64,000 nucleotides of DNA. Origin: Swaminathania salitolerans (GTDB lineage: Bacteria > Pseudomonadota > Alphaproteobacteria > Acetobacterales > Acetobacteraceae). The notes under the pieces are model-generated. The model was not told the origin of the DNA, searched no databases, and was given only the letters and a program-made list of their open reading frames with translations. This document shows, piece after piece, positions 32,695 to 41,025 of the stretch. The DNA is taken from the NCBI RefSeq assembly GCF_025994315.1, contig NZ_BAQE01000012.1; one strand, written 5' to 3'. A program made the position numbers and the translations under genes. The number at the start of each line of letters is the position of its first letter. Position 1 is the first letter of the stretch.

Positions 32695-34509
32695 ATGAAG
32701 ATGATCGAATTGCCGCGACTCGACCTCCAGACCCTGCATGCCGCCTATCGCGACGGCGCTTTTACGCCTCGGATCCTGATCGATGCCTTGCGCGATCGGG
32801 CCATGGCGCTTAACGACTATTATCGCGCCTTTATCCATATTCTGGATCCGTCGGAACTCGAGCCGGTCCTGCACCGTCTCGAGCGTGGGACGATGGACGA
32901 CTTTCCGCTCTACGGTGTACCGTTTGCGATAAAGGACAATATCGATCTGGCGGGGGTGCCCACGACGGCAGCCTGTCCGGCTTTCGCCTATACGTCCGAC
33001 AGATCGGCGACCGTCGTGGAGCGGCTTCTGATGCTTGGCGCCGTTCCCGTCGCGAAAACCAATCTCGACCAGTTCGCCACCGGACTCAGCGGCACACGGT
33101 CCCCCTACGGAATCTGTCGCAACGCTGTGTCCGACCGGCATCCTTCCGGCGGATCGAGCTCCGGCTCTGCCGTCTCTGTCGCTCTCGGGCTCGCAAGTTT
33201 CGCCCTTGGCACGGATACTGCCGGTAGCGGACGCATTCCGGCCGCCTACAACAACCTCGTCGGTCTCAAGGCGAGTTGCGGACTGATTTCGACCCGGGGT
33301 GTCGTCCCCGCCTGCCGTAGCCTCGATTGTACGACCCTCCTGACCGCATCGGCAGGGGAGGCCAGTCATCTGCTCGCGCTTCTGGCGCAGTACGACCCGC
33401 TGGATGACTATAGCCGCCGTAATCCGCAATGGAACGGGGCCGCAGGGTTCGGCACGGTATCGGCCGGTTTCCGCTTCGGCGTGCCCGAAGGGGCAGAATT
33501 CGCGGGATGCGTCGAAAGTCCGGCGCTTTTCGCGCAGGCGGTTTCGCGCCTCGAGGCAATGGGAGGCATCGCCGTTTCCGTCGATCTCTCGGCTTTTCTG
33601 GAGGCGGCACGGCTGCTTTACGAAGGCCCCTGGGTTGCCGAGCGTCATCTCGTGGTCGAGGCGCTTCTCGCGCGAGAGCCGCAGGCGATCTTGCCCGTCA
33701 TTCGCGATGTGCTGGCGAAAGCGCCCGACTATGCGGCGACGGACGTGTTTTCCGCTTTCTACAGGCTTCGCAAACTCAAACGCCGGTGCGATGCCATCCT
33801 CGATAATCTGTCTTTTCTGCTGACGCCGACCATGCCGAGGCCGGTGACTCTCGCCGAACTCGAGGCGCAGCCGGTTGCGGCGAATTCCCTGCTCGGGACC
33901 TACACGAATTTCGTCAATCTCCTCGATTACGCGGCGGTGGCCGTACCGTCGGCCTTCATGACCGATGGCCTGCCCTGGGGCGTGACGCTCGTCGGCAGGT
34001 GTTTTACGGATCAGTATCTTCTCAGCGTTGCGGACGCATTTCAGAGAAAATCGGCGCTGCGACTCGCCTGCGATCGCGGCCTTCCGGGCGCGCCGCCGTC
34101 GCGTCCGGTGACTGGAGACCGGATCAGGATCGTCGTTTGTGGCGCCCATCTCGACGGGTTGGCGCTCAACTGGCAATTGCGTGCACGCGGCGCGTCCCTG
34201 ATCGAAGCGACGACGACCGCGCCGTGCTACCGGCTTCATGTTCTGGCGGGAGGGGAGCCATTGCGGCCCGGGCTGGAGAAATGCGCTGAGGGAGGCGCAG
34301 CCATTGCCGTGGAGGTATGGGAGATGCCTCAGGTCGAACTCGGTTCGTTTCTCGCCCAGATTCCCGAGCCTCTCGGGCTCGGCAGGATCGAGCTTGCAGA
34401 CGGGCGCCGGGAGACGGGGTTTATCTGCGAGGGACTCGCCCTCGCTGCTGCGAAGGACATCACTGCCAGCGGCGGCTGGCGTGGCTGGCTTCAGGCGCAG
34501 GATGTGTGA
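32695..34509 (+). CDS. atzF: allophanate hydrolase (AtzF type)
   Basis: 604 residues, matching AtzF (about 605). The amidase-signature domain (1 to about 450) has the Ser-cisSer-Lys triad: Lys in FAIKDNIDLAG (about 81), and the serines in HPSGGSSSGSAVSVALG and GTDTAGSGRIPAAYN. The C-terminal domain (about 475-604, starting RIRIVVCGAHLDGLALNWQL) is the AtzF/Dur2-type accessory domain. It hydrolyses allophanate to carbon dioxide and two ammonia. It is the last gene of the riboswitch-controlled operon and completes the route from guanidine to ammonia. Two further ATGs lie at 32701 and nearby; the first is used here. Confidence 0.94.
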   Translation: MKMIELPRLDLQTLHAAYRDGAFTPRILIDALRDRAMALNDYYRAFIHILDPSELEPVLHRLERGTMDDFPLYGVPFAIKDNIDLAGVPTTAACPAFAYTSDRSATVVERLLMLGAVPVAKTNLDQFATGLSGTRSPYGICRNAVSDRHPSGGSSSGSAVSVALGLASFALGTDTAGSGRIPAAYNNLVGLKASCGLISTRGVVPACRSLDCTTLLTASAGEASHLLALLAQYDPLDDYSRRNPQWNGAAGFGTVSAGFRFGVPEGAEFAGCVESPALFAQAVSRLEAMGGIAVSVDLSAFLEAARLLYEGPWVAERHLVVEALLAREPQAILPVIRDVLAKAPDYAATDVFSAFYRLRKLKRRCDAILDNLSFLLTPTMPRPVTLAELEAQPVAANSLLGTYTNFVNLLDYAAVAVPSAFMTDGLPWGVTLVGRCFTDQYLLSVADAFQRKSALRLACDRGLPGAPPSRPVTGDRIRIVVCGAHLDGLALNWQLRARGASLIEATTTAPCYRLHVLAGGEPLRPGLEKCAEGGAAIAVEVWEMPQVELGSFLAQIPEPLGLGRIELADGRRETGFICEGLALAAAKDITASGGWRGWLQAQDV

Positions 34510-34571
34510 GACGCGGGCTGCATGCACTTACCGCGTGTGCATCGACCTCACGACACCTGCCCCACGCGGTC

Positions 34572-36071
34572 TCACATGTCGTGAACCGTGTCGAGATCGC
34601 CAAAGCGCGTGAATTCGCCCTCGAAATAGAGAGGGATCGTGCCGGTCGGTCCGTGACGCTGTTTTTCCAGTATGAGTTCCGCCTTGTTATGGACGAGCGC
34701 CATCTTGCGTTGCCATTCCTCCATGGCGACCTGGTATTTGTCCATGCTCTCATAGGCGCTGTCTTTGGGCATGCGCTGCTGGAGATAATATTCGTCGCGG
34801 TAAACGAACATGACCGCGTCGGCGTCCTGCTCGATCGAACCGGATTCACGCAGATCTGAGAGCATGGGACGCTTGTCCTCGCGGGATTCGACCTGTCGCG
34901 AGAGCTGGGAAAGAGCGATCACCGGAACGGAAAGCTCCTTTGCTATCGCTTTCAGGCCCTGTGTGATCATCGAGATCTCGAGCACGCGGCTTTCGGGTTT
35001 GGTGCCGATCGCCGGGCGCATCAGTTGCAGATAATCCACCACGACAAGGCTCAGCCCCTTGGTTCTTGCCAGGCGGCGGCAGCGCGTACGCATGGCGGAC
35101 AGGGAAATGGCAGGTGTATCGTCGATATGCAGGGGCAGTTCGGACAGTTCGCGTGAAACCCGCACGAAGCGGTCGAACTCGCGCTGTCCGATATCGCCGC
35201 GGCGGATTTTCTCGCCGGAAACCTCCGATTGCTCGGAGAGGATTCGCGTGGCGAGCTGTTCGGACGACATTTCGAGGGAGAAGATGGCGACGGCCCCGCG
35301 GGGTTTCGTGCCCTTGTCCTCGGCTTCGCGTAATAGCGCCCGCGCCGCGGAGAAAGCGATCTTGGTCGCGAGGGCCGTCTTGCCCATGGCCGGACGTCCG
35401 GCGAGAATGAGCAGATCGGATGGATGGAGCCCGCCCGTCTTCTTGTCGAAATCGCGCAGGCCCGAGGTAAGCCCGGAGACATCGCCCGTTCTCTGGAATG
35501 CCTGTTCGGCGACCTGGAGCGCGCCGGTCAGCGCGCGCTCGAACGTGACGAACCCGCCATCCTGTCCCTTGTCGGTCGCGAGCTTGAAAAGGGTCTCCTC
35601 GGCGGCAGCGATCTGGTCACTGCCCTCGAGATCGGCACGGGCGCCATAGGCATTGTTGACGACGTTCTCGCCGATCTCGATCAGCTGTCGGCGGATCCAT
35701 GCATCATGGATGGCGCGGCCGTAATCGCCCGCATTGACGATACCGACCATGGCCATGAGAAGCTGGCCCAGATATTGCGGGCCGCCCACCTCGTCGAGCA
35801 GGCCGGAATGTTCGAACTCGGCACGCATCGTGATGGGATCGGCCAGCATTCCGCGATCGATTCGCCGTGCGATGGCCTCGAAAATGCGTCCATGCAGGGG
35901 ATCGGCGAAATGCGCCGCGATCAGGAAATCCGAGACGCGTTCATAGGCCTTGTTGTTGGTCAGGAGCGCACCCAGAAGGGCACGCTCCGCCTCGGGATTG
36001 GCGGGAGGCGAACGCCGGAGGAGGGCAGTCAGGCCGTCATCGGCCGCGGGGCGGTCTTGGGTATCGGTCAT
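34572..36071 (-). CDS. dnaB: replicative DNA helicase DnaB
   Basis: 499 residues. The N-terminal primase-interacting domain begins around PPANPEAERALLGALLTNNKA. The RecA-fold motor has Walker A in ILAGRPAMGKTALATKIAFS (about 222-240) and Walker B around GLSLVVVDYLQLMRP, with the arginine-finger region SREDKRPMLSDLRESGSIEQ. This is the hexameric fork helicase. A GTG two codons upstream (36077) is better placed to the GAGAGA sequence, so the start may be there. It faces convergently into the end of atzF, 62 bases away. Confidence 0.97.
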   Translation of the reverse strand: MTDTQDRPAADDGLTALLRRSPPANPEAERALLGALLTNNKAYERVSDFLIAAHFADPLHGRIFEAIARRIDRGMLADPITMRAEFEHSGLLDEVGGPQYLGQLLMAMVGIVNAGDYGRAIHDAWIRRQLIEIGENVVNNAYGARADLEGSDQIAAAEETLFKLATDKGQDGGFVTFERALTGALQVAEQAFQRTGDVSGLTSGLRDFDKKTGGLHPSDLLILAGRPAMGKTALATKIAFSAARALLREAEDKGTKPRGAVAIFSLEMSSEQLATRILSEQSEVSGEKIRRGDIGQREFDRFVRVSRELSELPLHIDDTPAISLSAMRTRCRRLARTKGLSLVVVDYLQLMRPAIGTKPESRVLEISMITQGLKAIAKELSVPVIALSQLSRQVESREDKRPMLSDLRESGSIEQDADAVMFVYRDEYYLQQRMPKDSAYESMDKYQVAMEEWQRKMALVHNKAELILEKQRHGPTGTIPLYFEGEFTRFGDLDTVHDM

Positions 36072-36130
36072 CGTCACGGCATCTCTCTATCACGACCGGA
36101 GACGATTCGGACATGCCGACACGCGGTAAT

Positions 36131-37561
36131 CTAGTCCATGTGCGATCGTTCGAGATGCTGGTCGCTCCCATGGATACGGCACAGGGTCTCGGGAGAAAGA
36201 ACGCTCTCGAGAACCGCTTCGGGAACGAGTTTGCGCTCGCGCACCAGTTCGATCACGCCCCGACCCGTCCTGTGCGCTTCCAGCGCGATTTCCGTGGCGG
36301 TTTCGTAGCCGATATAGGGATTGAGCACCGTGACCAGACCGATGGAATGGGTCACCATCGCATGGAGATGTGCGGTGTTGGCCGTGATTCCCCTGATGCA
36401 TTTCTCTTCGAGGGTCAGGCAGGCCGCGACCAGATGGGTCAGGCTCTTGAAGAGACTATGGGCGATGATCGGTTCGAAGGCATTGAGCTGGAGCTGACCG
36501 CCCTCGGCCGCCATGGTCACCGTAAGGTCGTTGCCGATCACCTCGAAGGCGACCTGGTTCACCACCTCCGGAATGACCGGGTTGATCTTGCCGGGCATGA
36601 TGGAAGAGCCCGATTGCACGGGTGGCAGATTGATCTCGTTGAATCCCGCGCGGGGGCCGGAAGACAGCAGACGCAGGTCGTTGCAGATTTTCGAGAGCTT
36701 GACCGCAAAGCGCTTGAGCACGCCCGACAGCTGCACGAAGGCGCCGCAATCCTGCGTCGCCTCGATCAGGTCGCTCGCGGTGAGAAGCCCCAGCCGGGTG
36801 ATCCGGTTGAGATGGGTGCAGACCCGTTCCGGAAATTCGGGATGTCCGGCGATACCCGTGCCGATTGCGGTTCCCCCGAGATTGATCTCGCTGATCAGGA
36901 GGATCGCCTCGGCAAGCCGTTTCTGATCCTCCTCAATCATGATGGCGTAGGTCGTGAATTCCTGACCGAGCGTCATGGGCACGGCATCCTGAAGCTGGGT
37001 TCGACCCATTTTCAGAACGTCGTGAAACGCGACCGCTTTCGCTTCGAAACCCGATCGCAGGACGCCCATGGCACCGCAGAGCGTATTGACGCCGTGGATC
37101 GTGGCGATGCGCAGCGCCGTCGGATACACGTCATTCGTGCTCTGGCCCATATTGACGTGATCGATCGGATGAAGCGCCGTATACTCGCCGCGCTCCCGGC
37201 CCAGATGCTCGAGCGCCCGGTTGGCGATCACCTCGTTCGCATTCATGTTGGTGGAGGTTCCCGCCCCTCCCTGGATCACATCGACCACGAACTGGTCGTG
37301 CAATGCGCCTGCGCGGATATCCTCGCAGGCAGCCACGATCGCATCCTTGCGGCGCTCATCCAGAAGGCCGAGATCGTGATTGGTCAGAGCCGCGGCCTGC
37401 TTGATGGCGGCCAGAGCGTTGATCAGCTCGGGATAGGACGAGATCGTCCGGCCCGTGATGGGAAAATTCCCGACCGCCCGCAAGGTGTGAATTCCGTAAT
37501 AGGCCTCTGCGGGAATCTCGAGGGTTCCGAGCAGATCGTGCTCCGTGCGCGTTCCTGACAT
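36131..37561 (-). CDS. aspA: aspartate ammonia-lyase
   Basis: 476 residues of the fumarase/aspartase superfamily. The signature GSSIMPGKINP occurs near residue 320, with the flexible catalytic loop serine in it. Other motifs are VDVIQGGAGTSTNMNANEV and HPIDHVNMGQSTNDVYPTALR, which favour aspartase over class II fumarase together with AEAYYGIHTLRAVGNFP at the N terminus. It deaminates aspartate to fumarate and ammonia. It is transcribed toward dnaB. Adjacent nitrogen genes are on separate transcripts, so no link is implied. Confidence 0.93.
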   Translation of the reverse strand: MSGTRTEHDLLGTLEIPAEAYYGIHTLRAVGNFPITGRTISSYPELINALAAIKQAAALTNHDLGLLDERRKDAIVAACEDIRAGALHDQFVVDVIQGGAGTSTNMNANEVIANRALEHLGRERGEYTALHPIDHVNMGQSTNDVYPTALRIATIHGVNTLCGAMGVLRSGFEAKAVAFHDVLKMGRTQLQDAVPMTLGQEFTTYAIMIEEDQKRLAEAILLISEINLGGTAIGTGIAGHPEFPERVCTHLNRITRLGLLTASDLIEATQDCGAFVQLSGVLKRFAVKLSKICNDLRLLSSGPRAGFNEINLPPVQSGSSIMPGKINPVIPEVVNQVAFEVIGNDLTVTMAAEGGQLQLNAFEPIIAHSLFKSLTHLVAACLTLEEKCIRGITANTAHLHAMVTHSIGLVTVLNPYIGYETATEIALEAHRTGRGVIELVRERKLVPEAVLESVLSPETLCRIHGSDQHLERSHMD

Positions 37562-37697
37562 GATTTCGACCCCTCCCTGATGGAGCGATCAGGGAAGGAC
37601 AGTCCGTCTGTCGGGGCAAGTCACAAAGATCGGCCCCTCATGCACATGGCGGGAGGGTGGTATGCGAAAGGCGACCCCGCGCCTTTTTTCCGGGGTG

Positions 37698-38792
37698 TCA
37701 GCCCGCCGGTCCTGCCGGTCCGGCATGAGGCGGGGCCGCCGCAGCGGTCACGGCCTGGACGGGCTCGGCGGAATCGACGACCACGAGCAGATCGCCTGCG
37801 ATCGGCGTGGGGGTGCGGTCCTTCGGCAACAGGGCGCGGAACCGCCCATCATAGCTGGCGGCTTGTTCGTACTGGACGTCGAGAAGACCGTTCCTGTCCA
37901 TGAACACGTTGAGGCTCGCCGGGATACGGATGCAGCCTTCGGACGCGGGATGACCCAGACGCTGCTCGAGGAAATCCGGGTCGGTTGCGTGAATCTCGAG
38001 CCGGATATCGCCCGTTTCGTGATCGGCACGCCAGCCCTTGACTGCATTGTGCCAGCCCATATCCCAGACCCGCATGCCCTTCGCCCCGATGCCACGAATG
38101 CCGTTGCGGTTCTTCGTGCCGAGTGCCCGGTAACCGAGACGGTCGGTCGTGTTCGGAAAGACGCCCACGGGCGTGATGTAGTAATATTTGCGGCCTGCCC
38201 GCCCGGTGGAGACCGGCGTGCCGCCGAGCGCTTCCCAGGAAGCGGTACCCGGCAGGGCGAGTACGAAGCTCAGCCTTTGCACCCTTGGGTTGCGGTCGAC
38301 CACCATGAGTAGCTGGGGACGATCTATGGGGGTTCCCGTCCGGGCGATCATGGCATGGGCCAGACGGATGAAGCGCTGTCGTATTTCGGGGGTATAGGTC
38401 GAAAAGCGCGCAACCTTGCGTTTCATCGACCGGGTCAGTCGCGCCGCTTCCTCGCGTGCCTTCTCATCCGACAGGACGGGCAGCGGCGGAATGATGACGG
38501 GAGCGGACGCATTGTCGGCGGTCTGTGCCTGTGCCTGCGTCTGTGCCTCCGCTTGTGCCTGCGGCACGCCGGAGGGCGAAATGGTCGCTTCGGGGGCCGG
38601 ACGGTCCTGCGTCGCGGCAGGCATGGCCGGATCCTGGCTCCGGGCCTCGGCCCGGGGAAGAATGACACAGGCCGCTAACAGACAAATCACCATCGCATGA
38701 CGCGATGCAGGGAGGGGGAGCGCCGGAGAGAACCGCTCCCGGTTGGGCGGACTCCCGATGGCGAAACGCCGGAAGAAGGCGCGTCTGGCCAT
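37698..38792 (-). CDS. YkuD-type L,D-transpeptidase family protein
   Basis: About 364 residues from the start chosen. A hydrophobic segment (MVICLLAACVILP, about 34-46) looks like a signal peptide core after a long basic n-region. A Gln/Ala/Thr low-complexity linker (about 70-95) follows. The YkuD domain contains LEIHATDPDFLEQRLGHPAS and EGCIRIPASL; the HxxxxxxxxxxxSxGCIR pattern is the catalytic motif with the active cysteine. Such enzymes make 3-3 peptidoglycan links or anchor lipoproteins in the periplasm. The frame is open to 39008, and an ATG at 38981 has a good GGAG, but the extra 63 residues are Pro/Ala-rich without homology; the true start is uncertain. Confidence 0.78.
   Translation of the reverse strand: MARRAFFRRFAIGSPPNRERFSPALPLPASRHAMVICLLAACVILPRAEARSQDPAMPAATQDRPAPEATISPSGVPQAQAEAQTQAQAQTADNASAPVIIPPLPVLSDEKAREEAARLTRSMKRKVARFSTYTPEIRQRFIRLAHAMIARTGTPIDRPQLLMVVDRNPRVQRLSFVLALPGTASWEALGGTPVSTGRAGRKYYYITPVGVFPNTTDRLGYRALGTKNRNGIRGIGAKGMRVWDMGWHNAVKGWRADHETGDIRLEIHATDPDFLEQRLGHPASEGCIRIPASLNVFMDRNGLLDVQYEQAASYDGRFRALLPKDRTPTPIAGDLLVVVDSAEPVQAVTAAAAPPHAGPAGPAG
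38521..38565. repeat. degenerate hexanucleotide repeat in the transpeptidase linker
   Basis: On the minus strand, six-base units of the CAGGCA/CAGACG kind encode alternating Gln-Ala and Gln-Thr residues (QAQAEAQTQAQAQT) between the signal region and the YkuD domain. The units are degenerate but keep the frame. Confidence 0.6.
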
Positions 38793-39038
38793 GATCGGCA
38801 GCGGCGAAGAGGGCGTCACGGCGGGAGGCGCGGCGGCAGGGCGCGCGATAATAGCCGCCTCAGGCAGTCCGCCGGATCCTGCGGACGCAGGCGGAAGCGC
38901 GCATCCGTGAACATGCCCGACCGGTTCTTCCGGCTTTCCGGTGTGCGGCGTCGTGACGCCGGTCCTTTCTCTCTGTCGCATCGTGTCTCCAGGCCCCGGC
39001 GGTATCAACGTCCGGCGGTCATGCGGGTTCAGCCGGGG

Positions 39039-41015
39039 TCAGGGCGCTCCGTTTCCTGACCGGGGCTGGTTCAGATATCGGTCGAACCAGTCGAGGATCC
39101 GCCTGCGGGCATCCGCTGCATGGGCGGTCCCTCTCATGCCATGGCCCTCGCCGGGATAGATGACAAGACGGCTCGGAATCGAGAGGGTGCGAAGCGCATG
39201 GTAGAATTCCAGACTCTGCGCGGGAGGACATTCGACGTCGTTCGCGCCGACATAGAGGAATGTCGGTGTCCTGACCTTCTTGATGAAGGTCATGGGAGAC
39301 GAGCGGGCATAGATCTCCGGATCGTCATAGACGGTCGCACCGAAAAAGGGCGGCATCCATGCGTCGATACCGTTCTGGCCGTAATAGGACTGCCAGTTCG
39401 CAACGCCGCCCCCGGCGGCGGCGGCCTTGAACCGGTCGGTCTGGGTCACGATCCACATCGTCATGTACCCGCCGTAGGAATAGCCGGTTACCGCAAGCCG
39501 CGTATCGTCGATCAGCGCCGTTTTCTCGAGCGTGTCGATCCCGCGCAGGATATCGCGCAGATCGCCATGACCGAAATCGCGTCGATTGGCCATCGTGAAG
39601 GCCTCGCCCTGCCCGTAGCTCCCTCTCGGATTGGGCATGAACAGATCGTATCCGGCCTCGAGAAAGCCGCGGGCATCTCCCGTCTCGCGCAGATAGCGTG
39701 GGGTAACGGCGGAAGAGGGGCCGCCATGGACGATGGTGATCATCGGCGCCTTGCCGTCCCGCATCATGGCCGGAGCGCGGTGTTTCGGAGAGAGGTGCCA
39801 GCCCTGGACGGTCAGCCCGTCGCTGGACCAGGTCACGCTCCGGGCGTCGACAGCCAGGGGGACAGAGCTGTTGAGACGGGTGATCTGTTTCCAGTGGCCG
39901 ATGGGCCCCGCCCATAGTTCGGGAGCCCGGACGAAATTCTGCCGCACGACCACGCTCTGGCCTGCGGCGCAGACGAGGCGCGGCTCTCCGCTACCGTCGG
40001 ACAGGAGGTCGTCGCTGGAGACGGAAAGCGTCGGGCCGCGATCGAGTGCGCGCATGACTGTGCGCGCGCCGGAGAGTCCGGATGCGACGAGACGACCGTC
40101 GCACCAGGTGAGGCCGGTGACCGTATCGGTCCTGTCCTTCGTGAGATTGACCGGCTCGGCCCCGCTTCGCGTGAGGTCGAGCTGAAAGGCATCGCCGCCG
40201 AAGAAGCCGAAATCGCTCATCAGTCCCGCGATGAAGGCGACACGCGTCCCGTCGGGCGAGACGGCAGGCAGCCCGATCTGCCGGGTCAGCCCATGCGTAT
40301 AGAGAATGGTTTCCCTGCCCTCGCTGAAACGCGAGAGATGAGCCTCCCACCAATGGGCGTCACCATTCCCCTGGGCGACCGTGCCGATGAAAGCCGGTCG
40401 GTCGCCTTTCTGCCAGTCATATTCATAGACATAGAGAGAGGCGGGCGACTGCCACGTCAGATGCCCCTGTTCGATCAGGGCGATACGCTGCTCGTCTTCC
40501 GTCCTGTCGATCTCGCCTGTCTGGGGTGCCCCGGCCTGGAGCGCGCCGGGATCGCGCCGGGCATTCGCGATCGCCAGCACGGCGAGCTGTCCCTGCGGTC
40601 CGTAACGGAGCGCCTGGAGAGACCCGGTGAATCTGAGCAGGACATGAGCCGCCCGACCGTCGCGCGAGACGGCCAGAACCTGGCGTTTGCGCGTTTTCGG
40701 AATGGCCGAGATATAGGCGAGGGTCTGTCCGTCCGGGCTCCAGCTCGGGCTGGATAGAACGCAGCCGGTACAGGGAGGGGCAATCGTGATGCTCTGACCG
40801 GAGCGCAGATCCCGCAGAACGAGCTCCGGCGGCGATGGGGTATCCGCTCCGGCATGCTCGACCGTGTGCAGAGAGGCGAGAACGGAACCGTCGGGCGAAA
40901 GCGTCGGTGCGGAGAAACCGTGCAGCGGTTCGGCATATGCCGGGCCGACCGGCCCGAAAGCGAGAAAAATCGCTCCACCTGCGAGGCAGGAGAGCAGGGA
41001 ACGCGAGACGGGCAT
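39039..41015 (-). CDS. S9 family prolyl oligopeptidase-type peptidase
   Basis: 658 residues with a signal peptide (MPVSRSLLSCLAGGAIFLAF, cleavage near AYAEP). An N-terminal beta-propeller-like region (about 30-400) has WD/TolB-like repeats such as PSWSPDGQTLAYIS and PAVSPDGTRVAFIAG. The alpha/beta-hydrolase domain has nucleophile Ser513 in GYSYGGYMT, the acid in VGANDVECPP and His in GEGHGMRG. This fits acylaminoacyl/dipeptidyl-type S9 peptidases exported to the periplasm. The start follows an AGAAGG site and lies 10 bases after the RND pump stop, so the two are co-transcribed. Upstream codons belong to the pump gene's 3' end in another frame. Confidence 0.9.
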   Translation of the reverse strand: MPVSRSLLSCLAGGAIFLAFGPVGPAYAEPLHGFSAPTLSPDGSVLASLHTVEHAGADTPSPPELVLRDLRSGQSITIAPPCTGCVLSSPSWSPDGQTLAYISAIPKTRKRQVLAVSRDGRAAHVLLRFTGSLQALRYGPQGQLAVLAIANARRDPGALQAGAPQTGEIDRTEDEQRIALIEQGHLTWQSPASLYVYEYDWQKGDRPAFIGTVAQGNGDAHWWEAHLSRFSEGRETILYTHGLTRQIGLPAVSPDGTRVAFIAGLMSDFGFFGGDAFQLDLTRSGAEPVNLTKDRTDTVTGLTWCDGRLVASGLSGARTVMRALDRGPTLSVSSDDLLSDGSGEPRLVCAAGQSVVVRQNFVRAPELWAGPIGHWKQITRLNSSVPLAVDARSVTWSSDGLTVQGWHLSPKHRAPAMMRDGKAPMITIVHGGPSSAVTPRYLRETGDARGFLEAGYDLFMPNPRGSYGQGEAFTMANRRDFGHGDLRDILRGIDTLEKTALIDDTRLAVTGYSYGGYMTMWIVTQTDRFKAAAAGGGVANWQSYYGQNGIDAWMPPFFGATVYDDPEIYARSSPMTFIKKVRTPTFLYVGANDVECPPAQSLEFYHALRTLSIPSRLVIYPGEGHGMRGTAHAADARRRILDWFDRYLNQPRSGNGAP

Positions 41016-41025
41016 GTCGGGCCTT

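Noticed and set aside
34572..36071. Replication origin near dnaB
   Set aside because: No DnaA boxes, AT-rich unwinding region, dnaA, dnaN or gidA genes are seen around it.
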